The translations under genes and the position numbers were made by a program. Shown one piece after another: positions 15,348-23,452 of a DNA stretch of 29,632 bases (its first letter is position 1; each line of letters starts with the position of its first letter). Below the pieces are notes generated by a model, which worked only from the letters and a program-made list of their open reading frames with translations, was not told the origin of the DNA and ran no database searches. This DNA is from a virus: the IMG/VR virus record IMGVR_UViG_3300031783_000004, positions 1 to 29,632 of that record. The stretch is one strand, 5' to 3'.

Positions 15348-15710
15348 TTAGCTTCCAATCATGCGAGTGCGGACTACCAAAAATTTGTGCTCGTAATCTG
15401 CCCACGACCAGTCCGGCTCACCGTCACCCGAGAGCACCTCGTGAATGACATTGACGCCGCGCACATTTTCAATAATGCGATCACCTCGCTGCGGCACTAC
15501 CGGCAAGTCTTCCGACCACACCAGCCACTGGCGATTGGTCGATTGCGCATAAAGCACAACACCAGTCGCGTAGGAATTGCGCCAATTCCCATCGACTGGC
15601 ACCGCCCTGACTTCCCAGGCGTTGCCATTGCGTACCCACACAACCCTGCGCGTAACTTTATCGCGCAGGGTTGTGTGGAACCATGCGATCGCTTCATGAT
15701 ACGATGGCAT
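15348..15710 (-). CDS. Putative head-tail joining protein (120 aa)
   Basis: This 120-aa, strand-rich protein (RRVVWVRNGNAWEVRAVPVD, QWLVWSEDLPVVPQRGDRIIE) sits between the DUF2190 and tail terminator genes, the usual place for head-tail stoppers. RGDRI followed by a short strand is typical of small beta-barrel joining proteins. The first 30 codons contain a 17-bp perfect inverted repeat (15636-15678) that would make a stable mRNA hairpin. The start lies one base after the stop of the 15712-16041 gene, so it probably relies on coupled translation. Confidence 0.65.
   Translation of the reverse strand: MPSYHEAIAWFHTTLRDKVTRRVVWVRNGNAWEVRAVPVDGNWRNSYATGVVLYAQSTNRQWLVWSEDLPVVPQRGDRIIENVRGVNVIHEVLSGDGEPDWSWADYEHKFLVVRTRMIGS
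15636..15678 (-). other. 17-bp perfect inverted repeat inside a coding region
   Basis: Arms 15636-15652 and 15662-15678 (CCACACAACCCTGCGCG and its complement) pair perfectly around a 9-base loop, within codons 11-25 of the 15348-15710 gene. It is as strong as the intergenic hairpins of this genome but lies in a coding sequence. It could throttle expression of downstream genes, be an RNA processing site, or be a protein-binding site. Confidence 0.7.
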
Positions 15711-15711
15711 G

Positions 15712-16041
15712 TCAACCGATCTTCACTCGAACCCGTGCATCCGTTGCAGCCGCATCACGGTAACACAGGCCAATGCGAAAACGATTGGCTCCATCAGTCT
15801 TGACTGCGACTTTGTTAGTCTTGTCCCAATAAACTTCATCACCGACTACGAAGCTATCACTTCCTTTGGCCAGGTCGAAAACGCCTACTGTTGCCAGCGA
15901 TCCCAACTCGCCAGCCAGGATAGGACTGCGTGTAACTCCGTACACACGATCACCAGCAAACGAGACAACCTCACCAGCCGGTACATCGCTGCTGGGAATG
16001 TAAGGAATCGAGTCGCCAACACCAACGTAAACTGCCCTCAT
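15712..16041 (-). CDS. DUF2190-family capsid-associated protein
   Basis: This 109-aa protein shows the DUF2190 pattern: IPSSDVPAGEVVSFAGDRVYGVTRSPILAGELGSLATVGVFDL, then a GDEVYWDKTNKVAVKT segment and a closing I-G-L-C block with A...VRVKI. Members lie next to capsid genes and are thought to be decoration or fibre proteins on the head. ATG 16041 is preceded by GGGAGGTGAT, a near-perfect match to the 16S rRNA tail, consistent with high expression. It follows the capsid gene directly. Confidence 0.87.
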   Translation of the reverse strand: MRAVYVGVGDSIPYIPSSDVPAGEVVSFAGDRVYGVTRSPILAGELGSLATVGVFDLAKGSDSFVVGDEVYWDKTNKVAVKTDGANRFRIGLCYRDAAATDARVRVKIG

Positions 16042-16059
16042 GTTATCACCTCCCTAGCA

Positions 16060-18138
16060 TTACGCTGTCGCCTTGATGGCGCCACGTGGATCAATGCGTG
16101 CAACCCCAAAGTCCCAATACGCCCGCATCGACAGTCCCAGTGTGCGAAATTCTGTGTCTGCAGTCTCAATGGTCGGTGCGCGCCGACCCTCCAGGAATGC
16201 GACTTGGAATGCCGGCACCAACGCCGGATTGGCGATCATATACCAAGTTGTGGGCGACTGGCCAGCACCTGAGCCACTGGAAAGGAATGGAGATGAAATC
16301 GGCTTGTAACGATTCACGTATGGGTTGTTGACCGGCCTGGGCCTGTTCACCTCAGTCGTTTCATTCAGTGTCATCGATGTGTAAATTTGCAGTGCCAGCG
16401 GCTCTAATTCAGGCGGTACTAGGATGTACTGGCCCTCGATGGCCAGCGGATCACCATTCGCATCGAGCATCTTGGAAAGTGCTGCGCGAGCGCGGCCAAT
16501 CGAGTCAATGCCCAGCGGTGCCGATGTCAACCGGTTGCCATTCGCTGCACTATAGAAGTTGTCGGTCGCTTCCATGACCACGTTGTACAGGGCACGCTCC
16601 AAAGCAATGCGAGCACGCCGGCCCAACTGAGCGATCAGCGACTTGAACGCGCCCAGGTCATCGTTGACAATCTGTTGGCGCGTAATCGTCAACATCATGC
16701 CATAGGTGTCCAGTTTGTTCGTGTAGGCCGACTCGACCAGTTGCCCATGCGGCAACTCGCCATCATGTGGCACACGAACAAACGATCCCGTAGCGTCCAA
16801 GCGATAGATGTTGTGAACGTGGAAGTTGGAAAAGTCCTCAATCGCAGCGATCTGGTCATAGGTGACCGGCTGCTGAGTAAACGCATCCAGCAGTATCTTG
16901 TTGGCGACATTGCCCAGGATACCAGGCAAGTTGACCGTGGAAAAGCCAGCCGCCTGCAGGTTGGGTGAGCGCTGCATCTGCACGATCGTGTCGTACAATT
17001 CGTTGGGGTTGTAAGGCACACGCACGCCTGCAGCCTCCAGCGCCAGGGAGAGCATGCCGAGTAGTCCTCGGCGTCTGAGCGGCCAGGCCTGTTCGACTAC
17101 CTTTTCACCGTAGTCACGATCCTTAGCAAGTCGCTCATCAGGAATACCACAGGACAGGCAGAGCGCCGCCTCGATCACGGCTGGCGTGTAAGTCTTCTGA
17201 CGCTGGCCAACCTCTTTGACGCGCGGTCGTGTCGCTCGCAGAATCTCCAGCTCGGTCCGCTGGACATCCCAGCCTTCCTCTTCAGCTTGTGCAGCGATGC
17301 GCTCCAACAGCTCGATGTCCACATGGCGACTCGATGCTGCTTCTTCGATCAAAGCGCGAATGGCAGCTAAGCGTCGCCGTTCTGCTTTCGCTCGGGCGAT
17401 AATTGCCTTTGCTGACGTGTCACTTTTGCTGGTCGGTTGTTCATTCGTTGTCATCGTGATACTCCTTTTCGCAGCCACTGAAACCGTGGTGTTTCGGTCC
17501 GCACCCAAGTCCACGAAACTGATCTCGTCTAGGATCGACCGCGAAATTACGATCAGCGGTCCGGTAAACTTCGATCCATTGACTTCGACATCTTCGTCTT
17601 CGTCGATCTCTTCATAATCCTCAACCGACAGGCCAACTGACGCCTGCCAGGGGAATCCTTTTTTCGCCGACTCGATCACTTCCATCGCAGCAGCAGTCGA
17701 GCGCGAAATGACACCTTCAGCAACTAGCGCCGACTCCACAACTGCGATCTTCGTGGTGTGCCCGATGCCACTATTGGGGTCGTGGTTGAACCGGACTGGA
17801 ATTTTTTGGCTCGGAATCTCCAGGCCAGCCAGGTCCACGACTACAGGGTACTGCCAGCCCGAGACTCGAATTTTCCCTCCCGTGTAGGCAAGCACACGGA
17901 ATCTCGGCATACTGCCTGTGGCTTGCTTTGGCTCCTTTTGGCCCTGGGCCTGGGCATCTTTTTCTTCGTCATCGTCTTCTTCGTCACTGCTTTCGTCTTC
18001 GTCGTCGGTTTCTTCTTCGTCATCGTCTTCTTCGTCGTTTTGGCCATCGACAGTCTCCTTTTCTTCGTCTTCGTCTTCGTCTTCAGGCAAAGCAAAGCGA
18101 ATGCGCAATTCCTCAGATGTCAGCCGGCATCTTTTCAT
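16060..18138 (-). CDS. Fused prohead protease and major capsid protein
   Basis: The 692-aa protein has four parts. Residues 19-63 are extremely acidic (Glu/Asp repeats encoded by GAA/GAC/GAG triplets). Residues about 78-225 form an S78-type prohead protease with VRFNHDP (H119), GFPWQASVG (candidate Ser S167) and EISFVDLGAD. Residues about 240-305 are a helical, charged linker that could serve as scaffold. Residues about 310-692 are the capsid domain, ending in EFRTLGLSMRAYWDFGVARIDPRGA. The protease probably cuts scaffold and itself during head maturation. An internal ATG at 17454 (residue 229) has AAAAGGAG 7 bases upstream and may start a separate ~464-aa scaffold-capsid product. The main ATG 18138 has GGGAGGG and overlaps the portal gene by 26 bases. 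Confidence 0.88.
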   Translation of the reverse strand: MKRCRLTSEELRIRFALPEDEDEDEEKETVDGQNDEEDDDEEETDDEDESSDEEDDDEEKDAQAQGQKEPKQATGSMPRFRVLAYTGGKIRVSGWQYPVVVDLAGLEIPSQKIPVRFNHDPNSGIGHTTKIAVVESALVAEGVISRSTAAAMEVIESAKKGFPWQASVGLSVEDYEEIDEDEDVEVNGSKFTGPLIVISRSILDEISFVDLGADRNTTVSVAAKRSITMTTNEQPTSKSDTSAKAIIARAKAERRRLAAIRALIEEAASSRHVDIELLERIAAQAEEEGWDVQRTELEILRATRPRVKEVGQRQKTYTPAVIEAALCLSCGIPDERLAKDRDYGEKVVEQAWPLRRRGLLGMLSLALEAAGVRVPYNPNELYDTIVQMQRSPNLQAAGFSTVNLPGILGNVANKILLDAFTQQPVTYDQIAAIEDFSNFHVHNIYRLDATGSFVRVPHDGELPHGQLVESAYTNKLDTYGMMLTITRQQIVNDDLGAFKSLIAQLGRRARIALERALYNVVMEATDNFYSAANGNRLTSAPLGIDSIGRARAALSKMLDANGDPLAIEGQYILVPPELEPLALQIYTSMTLNETTEVNRPRPVNNPYVNRYKPISSPFLSSGSGAGQSPTTWYMIANPALVPAFQVAFLEGRRAPTIETADTEFRTLGLSMRAYWDFGVARIDPRGAIKATA
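17452..17472 (-). promoter_or_regulatory. Internal ribosome binding site in the protease-capsid gene
   Basis: On the minus strand AAAAGGAG (opposite 17462-17469) precedes an in-frame ATG (17454) by 7 bases. It falls exactly at the boundary between the protease and the scaffold-capsid part, so it may allow extra capsid protein to be made without the protease, like nested scaffold genes in lambda-type phages. Confidence 0.6.
17952..18085. repeat. Triplet-rich low-complexity tract encoding Glu/Asp run
   Basis: The plus strand is a run of CTT/CGT/CGTCTT-like triplets (TCTTCGTC repeated many times), which on the coding strand gives the GAA/GAC/GAG codons of the acidic N-terminal tract of the protease-capsid fusion. 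Such tracts expand and contract by slippage. Long plus-strand frames here are mirror artefacts. Confidence 0.8.
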
Positions 18139-19582
18139 CTTCTACGCCCTCCCTTTCGTCTTCAGGAATGGAAGTCTGTTTCGATGGATTCTCCGTTGTC
18201 AGCGGCAGGCCCAACTCGCGCATCAACTCGACCTCACGTGCACGCTGACGCAAAACTTCTTCCCAGTCCAGGCCCTGCGTCGCACACTCATGCGCCAGCG
18301 TAGTTACTCCCGTGCGCAGCCGAGTATCAACTGCATTGGCTTCTTTGAGCGGGTCGATCGCTGGCATGCCGTCCCAAAACCACGCCGTCTCGATCTCGTT
18401 TTCCAGTGTCAGCGGTAAGGAATTGGCCAGCAGATACTCGCGCAGCCACATGTAGAAGATGCGGTCCAGAACATTGCGACGCAGATTCGCCTGCTCGATA
18501 GCGATGGAGCGGAAGTAACTGGTCATGTCCAGCCGGCCCGATGAAAAGTTGTGGCTGCTGCTGTCACAGGCTGCAACGTTATAAGGCATGTGGAGACAGC
18601 GCGCAATCTCGGAAAGTAATTGCCTCTTGAAGTCGCCATACGTTGTCGATGGCTGCTCGACACGCAGTTGTTCCATTTTCCAGCCAGCTGGCATGGTGAC
18701 GAGCATGCGCCGTTCCAGCTCGACTGGCACCCATTCCTCAGCCTCAATGGCCTCGCCACCAGGTGGGGCATCTGTGTAGAGGATGCCAGCGAAGTCTGCC
18801 GCCGTCTCAGCAGCCGAGAGCACAGCCAATGTGTAGCGACGTAACTGAGCGAATAACGGCAACGCCGGTGTAATCTCAGGAATGCCACGGGCCTGGCCAG
18901 GGCGATACTTCGTGTAGATGTGAATCACTTGCTCCGCTGGTACCGTGTCATATTCAAAGCGGCTGGACACCAGCGTGGCATCACCAGGATGCTCTTTGAG
19001 CACGTGATAAGCCTGCACGTTGCCATAGGCATCAAAGACGATGCCATCGACAGGCTGCTCTGGTGTGGGCGACCAAAACGGCGTGGTCACCTGATCACAT
19101 TCGACCAGGCGGTAGTCTAACTGCACCCCATCAGTTGCGATGAAGGGATTGGTGACCGCAATCAGGAACGACTCGCCATCTTGAATTTTGGCAACCGTGG
19201 CCGTCCAAATTTTCTCAGCCAGGCCTACGCGATCATACCAGCGGCGAAACGATGCCTCGATCTGATCGGAAAGTAATTTCGACTCGAATCTCACTTGCAG
19301 TCGCGGTCCTGTGCCAACGATATGGTTGGCTTTCGTCATCACGATGCCAAAGGCATAGCAGTTATTCGCCACTTCGTAGCGAGAGCGTGCGCGCAGGGTA
19401 CTACGAACATCAGGGGAATTGAGGGCGTTGGCCGACAGGTAATCGACATTGGCCCAATGACGACGGTTTTCCTCCGTCGTCATGGCAGCGTCATACTTGG
19501 CGCGCACATTGAGCGGCACGCGCACAAATCGGGCTGACGTGCGCCTCTTCGTTCCCAGTAGTTTCCTGATCCAGCCGATCAT
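18113..19582 (-). CDS. Portal protein (lambda-type)
   Basis: This 489-aa protein has the lambda-type portal layout: basic N-terminus, RRHWANVDYLSANALNSPDVRSTLRARSRYEVANNCYA (about 40-77), a central core with GQARGIPEITPALPLFAQLRRYTLAVLSAAETAADFA (about 231-268), and GDFKRQLLSEIARCLHMPYNVAACDSSSHNFSSGRLDM (about 316-353). Twelve copies form the ring through which DNA is packaged and where the tail attaches. The C-terminus is acidic. Its start overlaps the stop of the gpW-like gene by 4 bases, as in the lambda A-W-B order. Confidence 0.92.
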   Translation of the reverse strand: MIGWIRKLLGTKRRTSARFVRVPLNVRAKYDAAMTTEENRRHWANVDYLSANALNSPDVRSTLRARSRYEVANNCYAFGIVMTKANHIVGTGPRLQVRFESKLLSDQIEASFRRWYDRVGLAEKIWTATVAKIQDGESFLIAVTNPFIATDGVQLDYRLVECDQVTTPFWSPTPEQPVDGIVFDAYGNVQAYHVLKEHPGDATLVSSRFEYDTVPAEQVIHIYTKYRPGQARGIPEITPALPLFAQLRRYTLAVLSAAETAADFAGILYTDAPPGGEAIEAEEWVPVELERRMLVTMPAGWKMEQLRVEQPSTTYGDFKRQLLSEIARCLHMPYNVAACDSSSHNFSSGRLDMTSYFRSIAIEQANLRRNVLDRIFYMWLREYLLANSLPLTLENEIETAWFWDGMPAIDPLKEANAVDTRLRTGVTTLAHECATQGLDWEEVLRQRAREVELMRELGLPLTTENPSKQTSIPEDEREGVEDEKMPADI

Positions 19583-19785
19583 ACTGTACCATTCGGGATC
19601 AAGCGAATAAATCTCAGCGCCCTGGCAGGCTTCTGGACTGCCTCCAGCGAGCGCAAGTAACGGTCCGCCTCAATCAACTCTTGAAGCGTGCGTTGTTTCA
19701 CTGTGCCAATCGAAGTCGAAACTTCGCTGGCTTCAGCGGCAGCTTGACGAATCGTCTGCTCCAGGCTATTGTTGTCGTCAGACAT
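19579..19785 (-). CDS. gpW-like head-tail connector
   Basis: The 68-aa length equals lambda gpW, and the gene lies between terminase and portal as W does. The sequence has a helical N-terminus, a short strand region (TSIGTVKQRTLQELIEADRYLRS), and a C-terminal ALRFIRLIPNGTV tail, resembling gpW-type proteins in which this helix lines the connector. ATG 19785 has GAGGAG upstream. A -10-like TACAAT lies at about 19813-19818, after the hairpin at 19847-19888, so the gene may be partly re-initiated there. Confidence 0.75.
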   Translation of the reverse strand: MSDDNNSLEQTIRQAAAEASEVSTSIGTVKQRTLQELIEADRYLRSLEAVQKPARALRFIRLIPNGTV

Positions 19786-19846
19786 AGTCGTGTCTCCTCA
19801 CCACTAAGACGCATTGTAACGCATGGCGTTTTGGCTTTGAGTATCA

Positions 19847-19888
19847 CAGGGTCAAAGTGATTCCACCAATGGAATCACTTTGACCCTG
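19847..19888 (-). terminator. Long perfect hairpin after the zinc-ribbon gene
   Basis: Arms 19847-19865 and 19870-19888 pair over 19 bases with a 4-base loop. The TGA stop of the 19875-20057 gene is within the arm. There is no T-run. In the middle of the late operon it may be a partial terminator, RNase protection element, or processing site that separates terminase from the head genes. Confidence 0.65.
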
Positions 19889-20057
19889 ACAGCCTTTCAA
19901 CAGTGACCCAGCGCCTTGAGCAGGCACGGCAGATGCGCACACGAATAATGCAACGCCAGCGCCGGCGAACATAGTACACTCGGCTATCGACACAACCGCA
20001 CTTCGGGCACTCGATGCCATATTGCCGGCGCGCTTTGCGTGCATCATCACTGCGCAT
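19875..20057 (-). CDS. Small NrdR-like zinc-ribbon protein (60 aa)
   Basis: C17-x-x-C20 and C43-x-x-C46 with an Arg-rich middle (VRRRWRCIIRVRIC) make a zinc ribbon closely resembling the N-terminal DNA-binding ribbon of NrdR (CPxC...DSR...R-x-C-x-x-C-x-R-x-x-T-x-E), but without the ATP-cone domain. It might bind DNA or act as a terminase or late-gene accessory. ATG 20057 overlaps the terminase 3' end by 11 bases. The stop codon falls inside the hairpin at 19847-19888. Confidence 0.75.
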   Translation of the reverse strand: MRSDDARKARRQYGIECPKCGCVDSRVYYVRRRWRCIIRVRICRACSRRWVTVERLSGSK

Positions 20058-22359
20058 ACACCCTCAAATACTTGGCCCTGGCTTCACGTTGCCACTGGGC
20101 AAAGTTCACTTTCTCACGCTTTCTCTTCTCAGCATGTTCGGGCAGCGAGACGCCTTGAATCGATGCGGCCACTGCAGCGCCCACCAGGCAGTCCCACCAG
20201 TGATTGTCATCATTACTGGCGCGCAGCTTCCACTCGTTGACGATTCTGCCTCGAGACTCGACCGGGACAAAATACTCAGAAAGCAGGTGATCGAAAAACA
20301 GCCGATGTGCTGCAGCATTAGTACCGAATACGAAGAGCGTACCAGACTGGCCACGTTCTGTCACTAGGCGCGAGTACACGAATGACTTCCAAAAGTTCGT
20401 GTCAAAGACGACATGCCGGATGCCCCGCTCGCGAAGATGGATTCGCCAATGCAATCCCACACGCACAGCACCACCTTTCGACCATTCGTTCATAGGCCTA
20501 GACGATGCCCCGACATACTTGCCATGCGACGGAAAAACTGACACAGCATAGACGCTATCTTTGCAAGTCTTGTACACGACATCCGTCATAGCGCCCCAGC
20601 TTGCGTCCACAAGGCAACGCTCGATCTTGAGTGTGGCATTGCTGTCGGCCACAGGATATGATCTCGACATCAGCTTCTCGATTGTCTCAGCGATGCCACG
20701 TGATACCATCGTCTCAACGGAATTCGTGTTGTAGTACGACTGCAGTGTGACCGGAATCTCACGAAGTGAGAAGTAACTGACCGACTGCTCTGGCGTCGTT
20801 CCGTAGTCAATCACATAGCCGTCGAAAGTCTCAGTCCAGGCGCAGACTAGGTAATAGATTGCGTTCTGATGCGAGTCGATGAACGCGGTCAGTGTAGTGC
20901 AGCCAGGCGGTACTACACCGCGCGGCTGCATACTCAGACGTTTCGACAACAGCGACGCGTTCAGGTGATACTCCTCTACGCCAGCGTTATCGAGTATCGG
21001 TGTGTTCTGATACTCAGCTTGAAACGATCGGTCATCACGGAGCCACAGATTCATGGCATGCTGGATCGCTGACAACTCGTCATGATTGAATCGCTCGGGC
21101 CAGGCAACGACTGCGCCGCGGTCCATCTCTTCACGATGGGCCTGGTAAAATTCGTTTGCCTTTTCGATGCCACTACCACTGGCCAGACACTCATCGAGGA
21201 TGCGCTTGTACTCGTACCAAAGATTCAAGTTTTCCGGCATGGCGTAGAGCATCTTCATGCGTTCACCCGACCATTCCGGATGCAGGTCGCGATTGAGAAT
21301 GCGGTCGGCCAAGTCGTTAGGGTAGATAACCGTGCAGGGCATAATCGCGCTGATCTTTTTGCCCGGGCCAGCCAGGCCCAGGATAGCACCATTCAAGATG
21401 TTTTCACGCATGGCGCATTGTGTGGGTGAGCGTGCCGACTCGTCTGTTTGCGGATCATCGATCACGACCAATGACGGTCTGACTGTCCGACCATCAGGCC
21501 GATGGAATGTCATGCCACGAATGCGGCCAGTAATTCCTGACACACGAATGGCAGCGCCCGAGCAGAGCGCACCAGGAATCGTGGCCAGTGTCAGCGAGTT
21601 AGCAGTACACTCGATATGCGTGCGTTCACCACGAAACAACTGTCCATGCGAGCGCTTCGTAATTCCCGACAAGCACCGAATCGGATGCGTGGCTTCAGGG
21701 AATGCCGCATGCAGTTTGTCATTTGTCTCCAGCTCTGTCTTGATTGTGTCCAGCATTGAGATGGCGTGCTCTTCATCGGCTCCGATGAGCACCACGAATT
21801 CATGGTGACCGTAAAGGATCGCCCACAGGCACGCAGCGATGCTCAGCACAGTTTTGCCACTACCACGCGGCATTGCGAATGCGAATTGACCGCCTGACAG
21901 GACAGCACGCTCGATCTTTTCGATGGCGCGAAGGTGATCACGAGACCACTTTAGGTAGAAGACTGACGAGAGAAAATGCTCACAGAAAAAACGGAAGTCT
22001 TGGCGTGCGCGGACATAGCCTTCGACATCTGTGCGCTCAGGCATAGTCGATGCGATGTCTCGAGATATTTGCGACATCGACTTGATCCTAAGCGCCATGC
22101 TATCGCGGTGTCGTTCATAGCGTTTGGCTTGTATTTCGGCATCAATGGCTGACAAGTTTCTGCCACGTGCAACTTCGGCCAACACCCAGAGGATGAAGCG
22201 ATACAGGTGGACATACTTCCCGTCGGCTGTAGCTAGAAACGACATGCCTGATATGTCGCGCATGAGGCGAAACAGTCGCCGGTCAATAACATGCCCAAAT
22301 TCAGTCGAATTGACTAGGCGAAAAAGTGTATCGAATGGAAAGCGTGTCGCATCAGCCAT
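20047..22359 (-). CDS. Terminase large subunit (gpA-like)
   Basis: This 770-aa protein is the packaging motor. The ATPase part has Walker A PRGSGKT at 164-170 and Walker B LVVIDDP at 297-303 followed by Q-T-D-E. The C-terminal half carries the nuclease region, with TTLTAFIDSHQNAIYY (about 490-505) and the late NDDNHWWDCLVGAA segment (about 728-741) that supplies conserved acidic residues, as in lambda gpA-type large terminases. About 120 residues precede the ATPase core, longer than in many relatives, possibly carrying a small-subunit or DNA-binding role since no separate small terminase is obvious. ATG 22359 has no strong Shine-Dalgarno and follows the 72-aa gene by 12 bases. Confidence 0.92.
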   Translation of the reverse strand: MADATRFPFDTLFRLVNSTEFGHVIDRRLFRLMRDISGMSFLATADGKYVHLYRFILWVLAEVARGRNLSAIDAEIQAKRYERHRDSMALRIKSMSQISRDIASTMPERTDVEGYVRARQDFRFFCEHFLSSVFYLKWSRDHLRAIEKIERAVLSGGQFAFAMPRGSGKTVLSIAACLWAILYGHHEFVVLIGADEEHAISMLDTIKTELETNDKLHAAFPEATHPIRCLSGITKRSHGQLFRGERTHIECTANSLTLATIPGALCSGAAIRVSGITGRIRGMTFHRPDGRTVRPSLVVIDDPQTDESARSPTQCAMRENILNGAILGLAGPGKKISAIMPCTVIYPNDLADRILNRDLHPEWSGERMKMLYAMPENLNLWYEYKRILDECLASGSGIEKANEFYQAHREEMDRGAVVAWPERFNHDELSAIQHAMNLWLRDDRSFQAEYQNTPILDNAGVEEYHLNASLLSKRLSMQPRGVVPPGCTTLTAFIDSHQNAIYYLVCAWTETFDGYVIDYGTTPEQSVSYFSLREIPVTLQSYYNTNSVETMVSRGIAETIEKLMSRSYPVADSNATLKIERCLVDASWGAMTDVVYKTCKDSVYAVSVFPSHGKYVGASSRPMNEWSKGGAVRVGLHWRIHLRERGIRHVVFDTNFWKSFVYSRLVTERGQSGTLFVFGTNAAAHRLFFDHLLSEYFVPVESRGRIVNEWKLRASNDDNHWWDCLVGAAVAASIQGVSLPEHAEKRKREKVNFAQWQREARAKYLRVYAQ

Positions 22360-22371
22360 AACAGCACGCGA

Positions 22372-22590
22372 TCATGTTTTCTCCTGATAAAGCCGTATCA
22401 GGCCAGCAAGTAAGAGCATCGCTGGCACCGAATCATCATCTTCATAATGCTCAGCCAGCGCTCGCTTTACCAAGTCGCGAAAGTCCCCTTCACCAATCTG
22501 AACATCTGGATAATTGCCCAGCATGTCATCATATAATTCTCGCACATTGAGACTCCAGTCGAATATACCAACAGTTCCATCTTCATGCAT
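22372..22590 (-). CDS. Small acidic protein (72 aa), unknown
   Basis: This protein is acidic and helical (VRELYDDMLGNYPDVQIGEGDFRDLVKRALAEHYEDDDSVPAMLLLAGLIRLY). It overlaps the glycosyltransferase-like gene by 8 bases and precedes the large terminase by 12 bases. ATG 22590 has TGAGGT upstream. A small terminase-like accessory is possible by location, but its length and sequence do not show a DNA-binding motif. Confidence 0.6.
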   Translation of the reverse strand: MHEDGTVGIFDWSLNVRELYDDMLGNYPDVQIGEGDFRDLVKRALAEHYEDDDSVPAMLLLAGLIRLYQEKT

Positions 22591-23452
22591 ACACTGACCT
22601 CAATATCTCAGGATAGCTGTATTTGAATATCAGATGATGTAACCTACCGACCAGGGTAACAAATGACACGCGACAATTACCTGGCCACTGCATGAACGTG
22701 TAAAACGACTTTGCATAGGTCCCAAATATCTTGTAATAGTCTGTCAGGCCACCGGGATTGCGCTGTGTTTTCATCTGCTTGACGACACAGGTGTAGTTCT
22801 GCAGGAATAACTTTCCCCTCAACCCGTGCACATAGTAGGTTGTGACATCATCGTTGCCACGGCCCACAAAGTCAAAGCGCCGGTCTGTCCTCAGAAAAAA
22901 TGTCTGCATGACTTTGCGAAACTCGTTGTTCGCAAACTCGCCCGTTTGCGCCATGCCGACACACATGACATTCGGGCAGTCATCCAGAAAGTCCCAGAAT
23001 ATAGCGAACAGACGATCTAAGTAGTTTGGGAATTTTTCCAAGTCATCGACAAGCGACCTCTCGTGTGAGACAAGACGCCACGGCAGTGAGCCAGATATAC
23101 TGCTGTAGTCGTCATCGAGAACAAGAAAATGTGTCCAACCTAGCTCAGCTGCCACGTCCCACAAAACGTTGCGTACAGCAAGGGGAGACGGATAGGTGTT
23201 GTCGCGCGGCAGGTTGTCACAGTAGTCGCAATCGACCAACTCGCGGTTGTACTCGATCAGGTCATCTCGAAAACGCTGACGATACTCCTCTAACTCTGGG
23301 TCGTCTGTGGCCACAACCACAAACTTGTCACCGGTGTAGTGGAAACGCTTCAGCGTCGTCCAAGTCATCACCCTGTCAGCGCGTCGATACGAAATGACAA
23401 ACACGCCACGTTTATCATGGCTTGCCCTCGGTACCCTGAACAGACTTGACAC
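22583..23452 (-). CDS. Putative glycosyltransferase (TET-associated-type, GT-A fold)
   Basis: The protein starts with a Rossmann-like GVFVISYRRADRV, followed by the KFVVVATDDPELEEYRQRF strand-helix, an NTYPSPLAVRNVLWDVAAELGWTHFLVLDDDYSSISG segment with the D-D-D metal-binding motif, and a C-terminal FVGRGNDDVTTYYVHGLRG segment. The layout resembles the TET-associated glycosyltransferases of phages, which are linked to modified DNA bases; the assignment is from memory. GTG 23452 is chosen over GTG 23482 because GGGAGG lies 6 bases upstream. It overlaps the ParB-like gene by 38 bases. The neighbours (ParB-like protein, terminase) would fit DNA modification, but no TET or base-hydroxylating enzyme is seen. 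Confidence 0.7.
   Translation of the reverse strand: MSSLFRVPRASHDKRGVFVISYRRADRVMTWTTLKRFHYTGDKFVVVATDDPELEEYRQRFRDDLIEYNRELVDCDYCDNLPRDNTYPSPLAVRNVLWDVAAELGWTHFLVLDDDYSSISGSLPWRLVSHERSLVDDLEKFPNYLDRLFAIFWDFLDDCPNVMCVGMAQTGEFANNEFRKVMQTFFLRTDRRFDFVGRGNDDVTTYYVHGLRGKLFLQNYTCVVKQMKTQRNPGGLTDYYKIFGTYAKSFYTFMQWPGNCRVSFVTLVGRLHHLIFKYSYPEILRSVYA

Noticed and set aside
17918-18418. Plus-strand frames rich in Phe/Ser/Val, looking like membrane proteins
   Set aside because: They are antisense readings of the triplet tract encoding the acidic run of the protease-capsid fusion.
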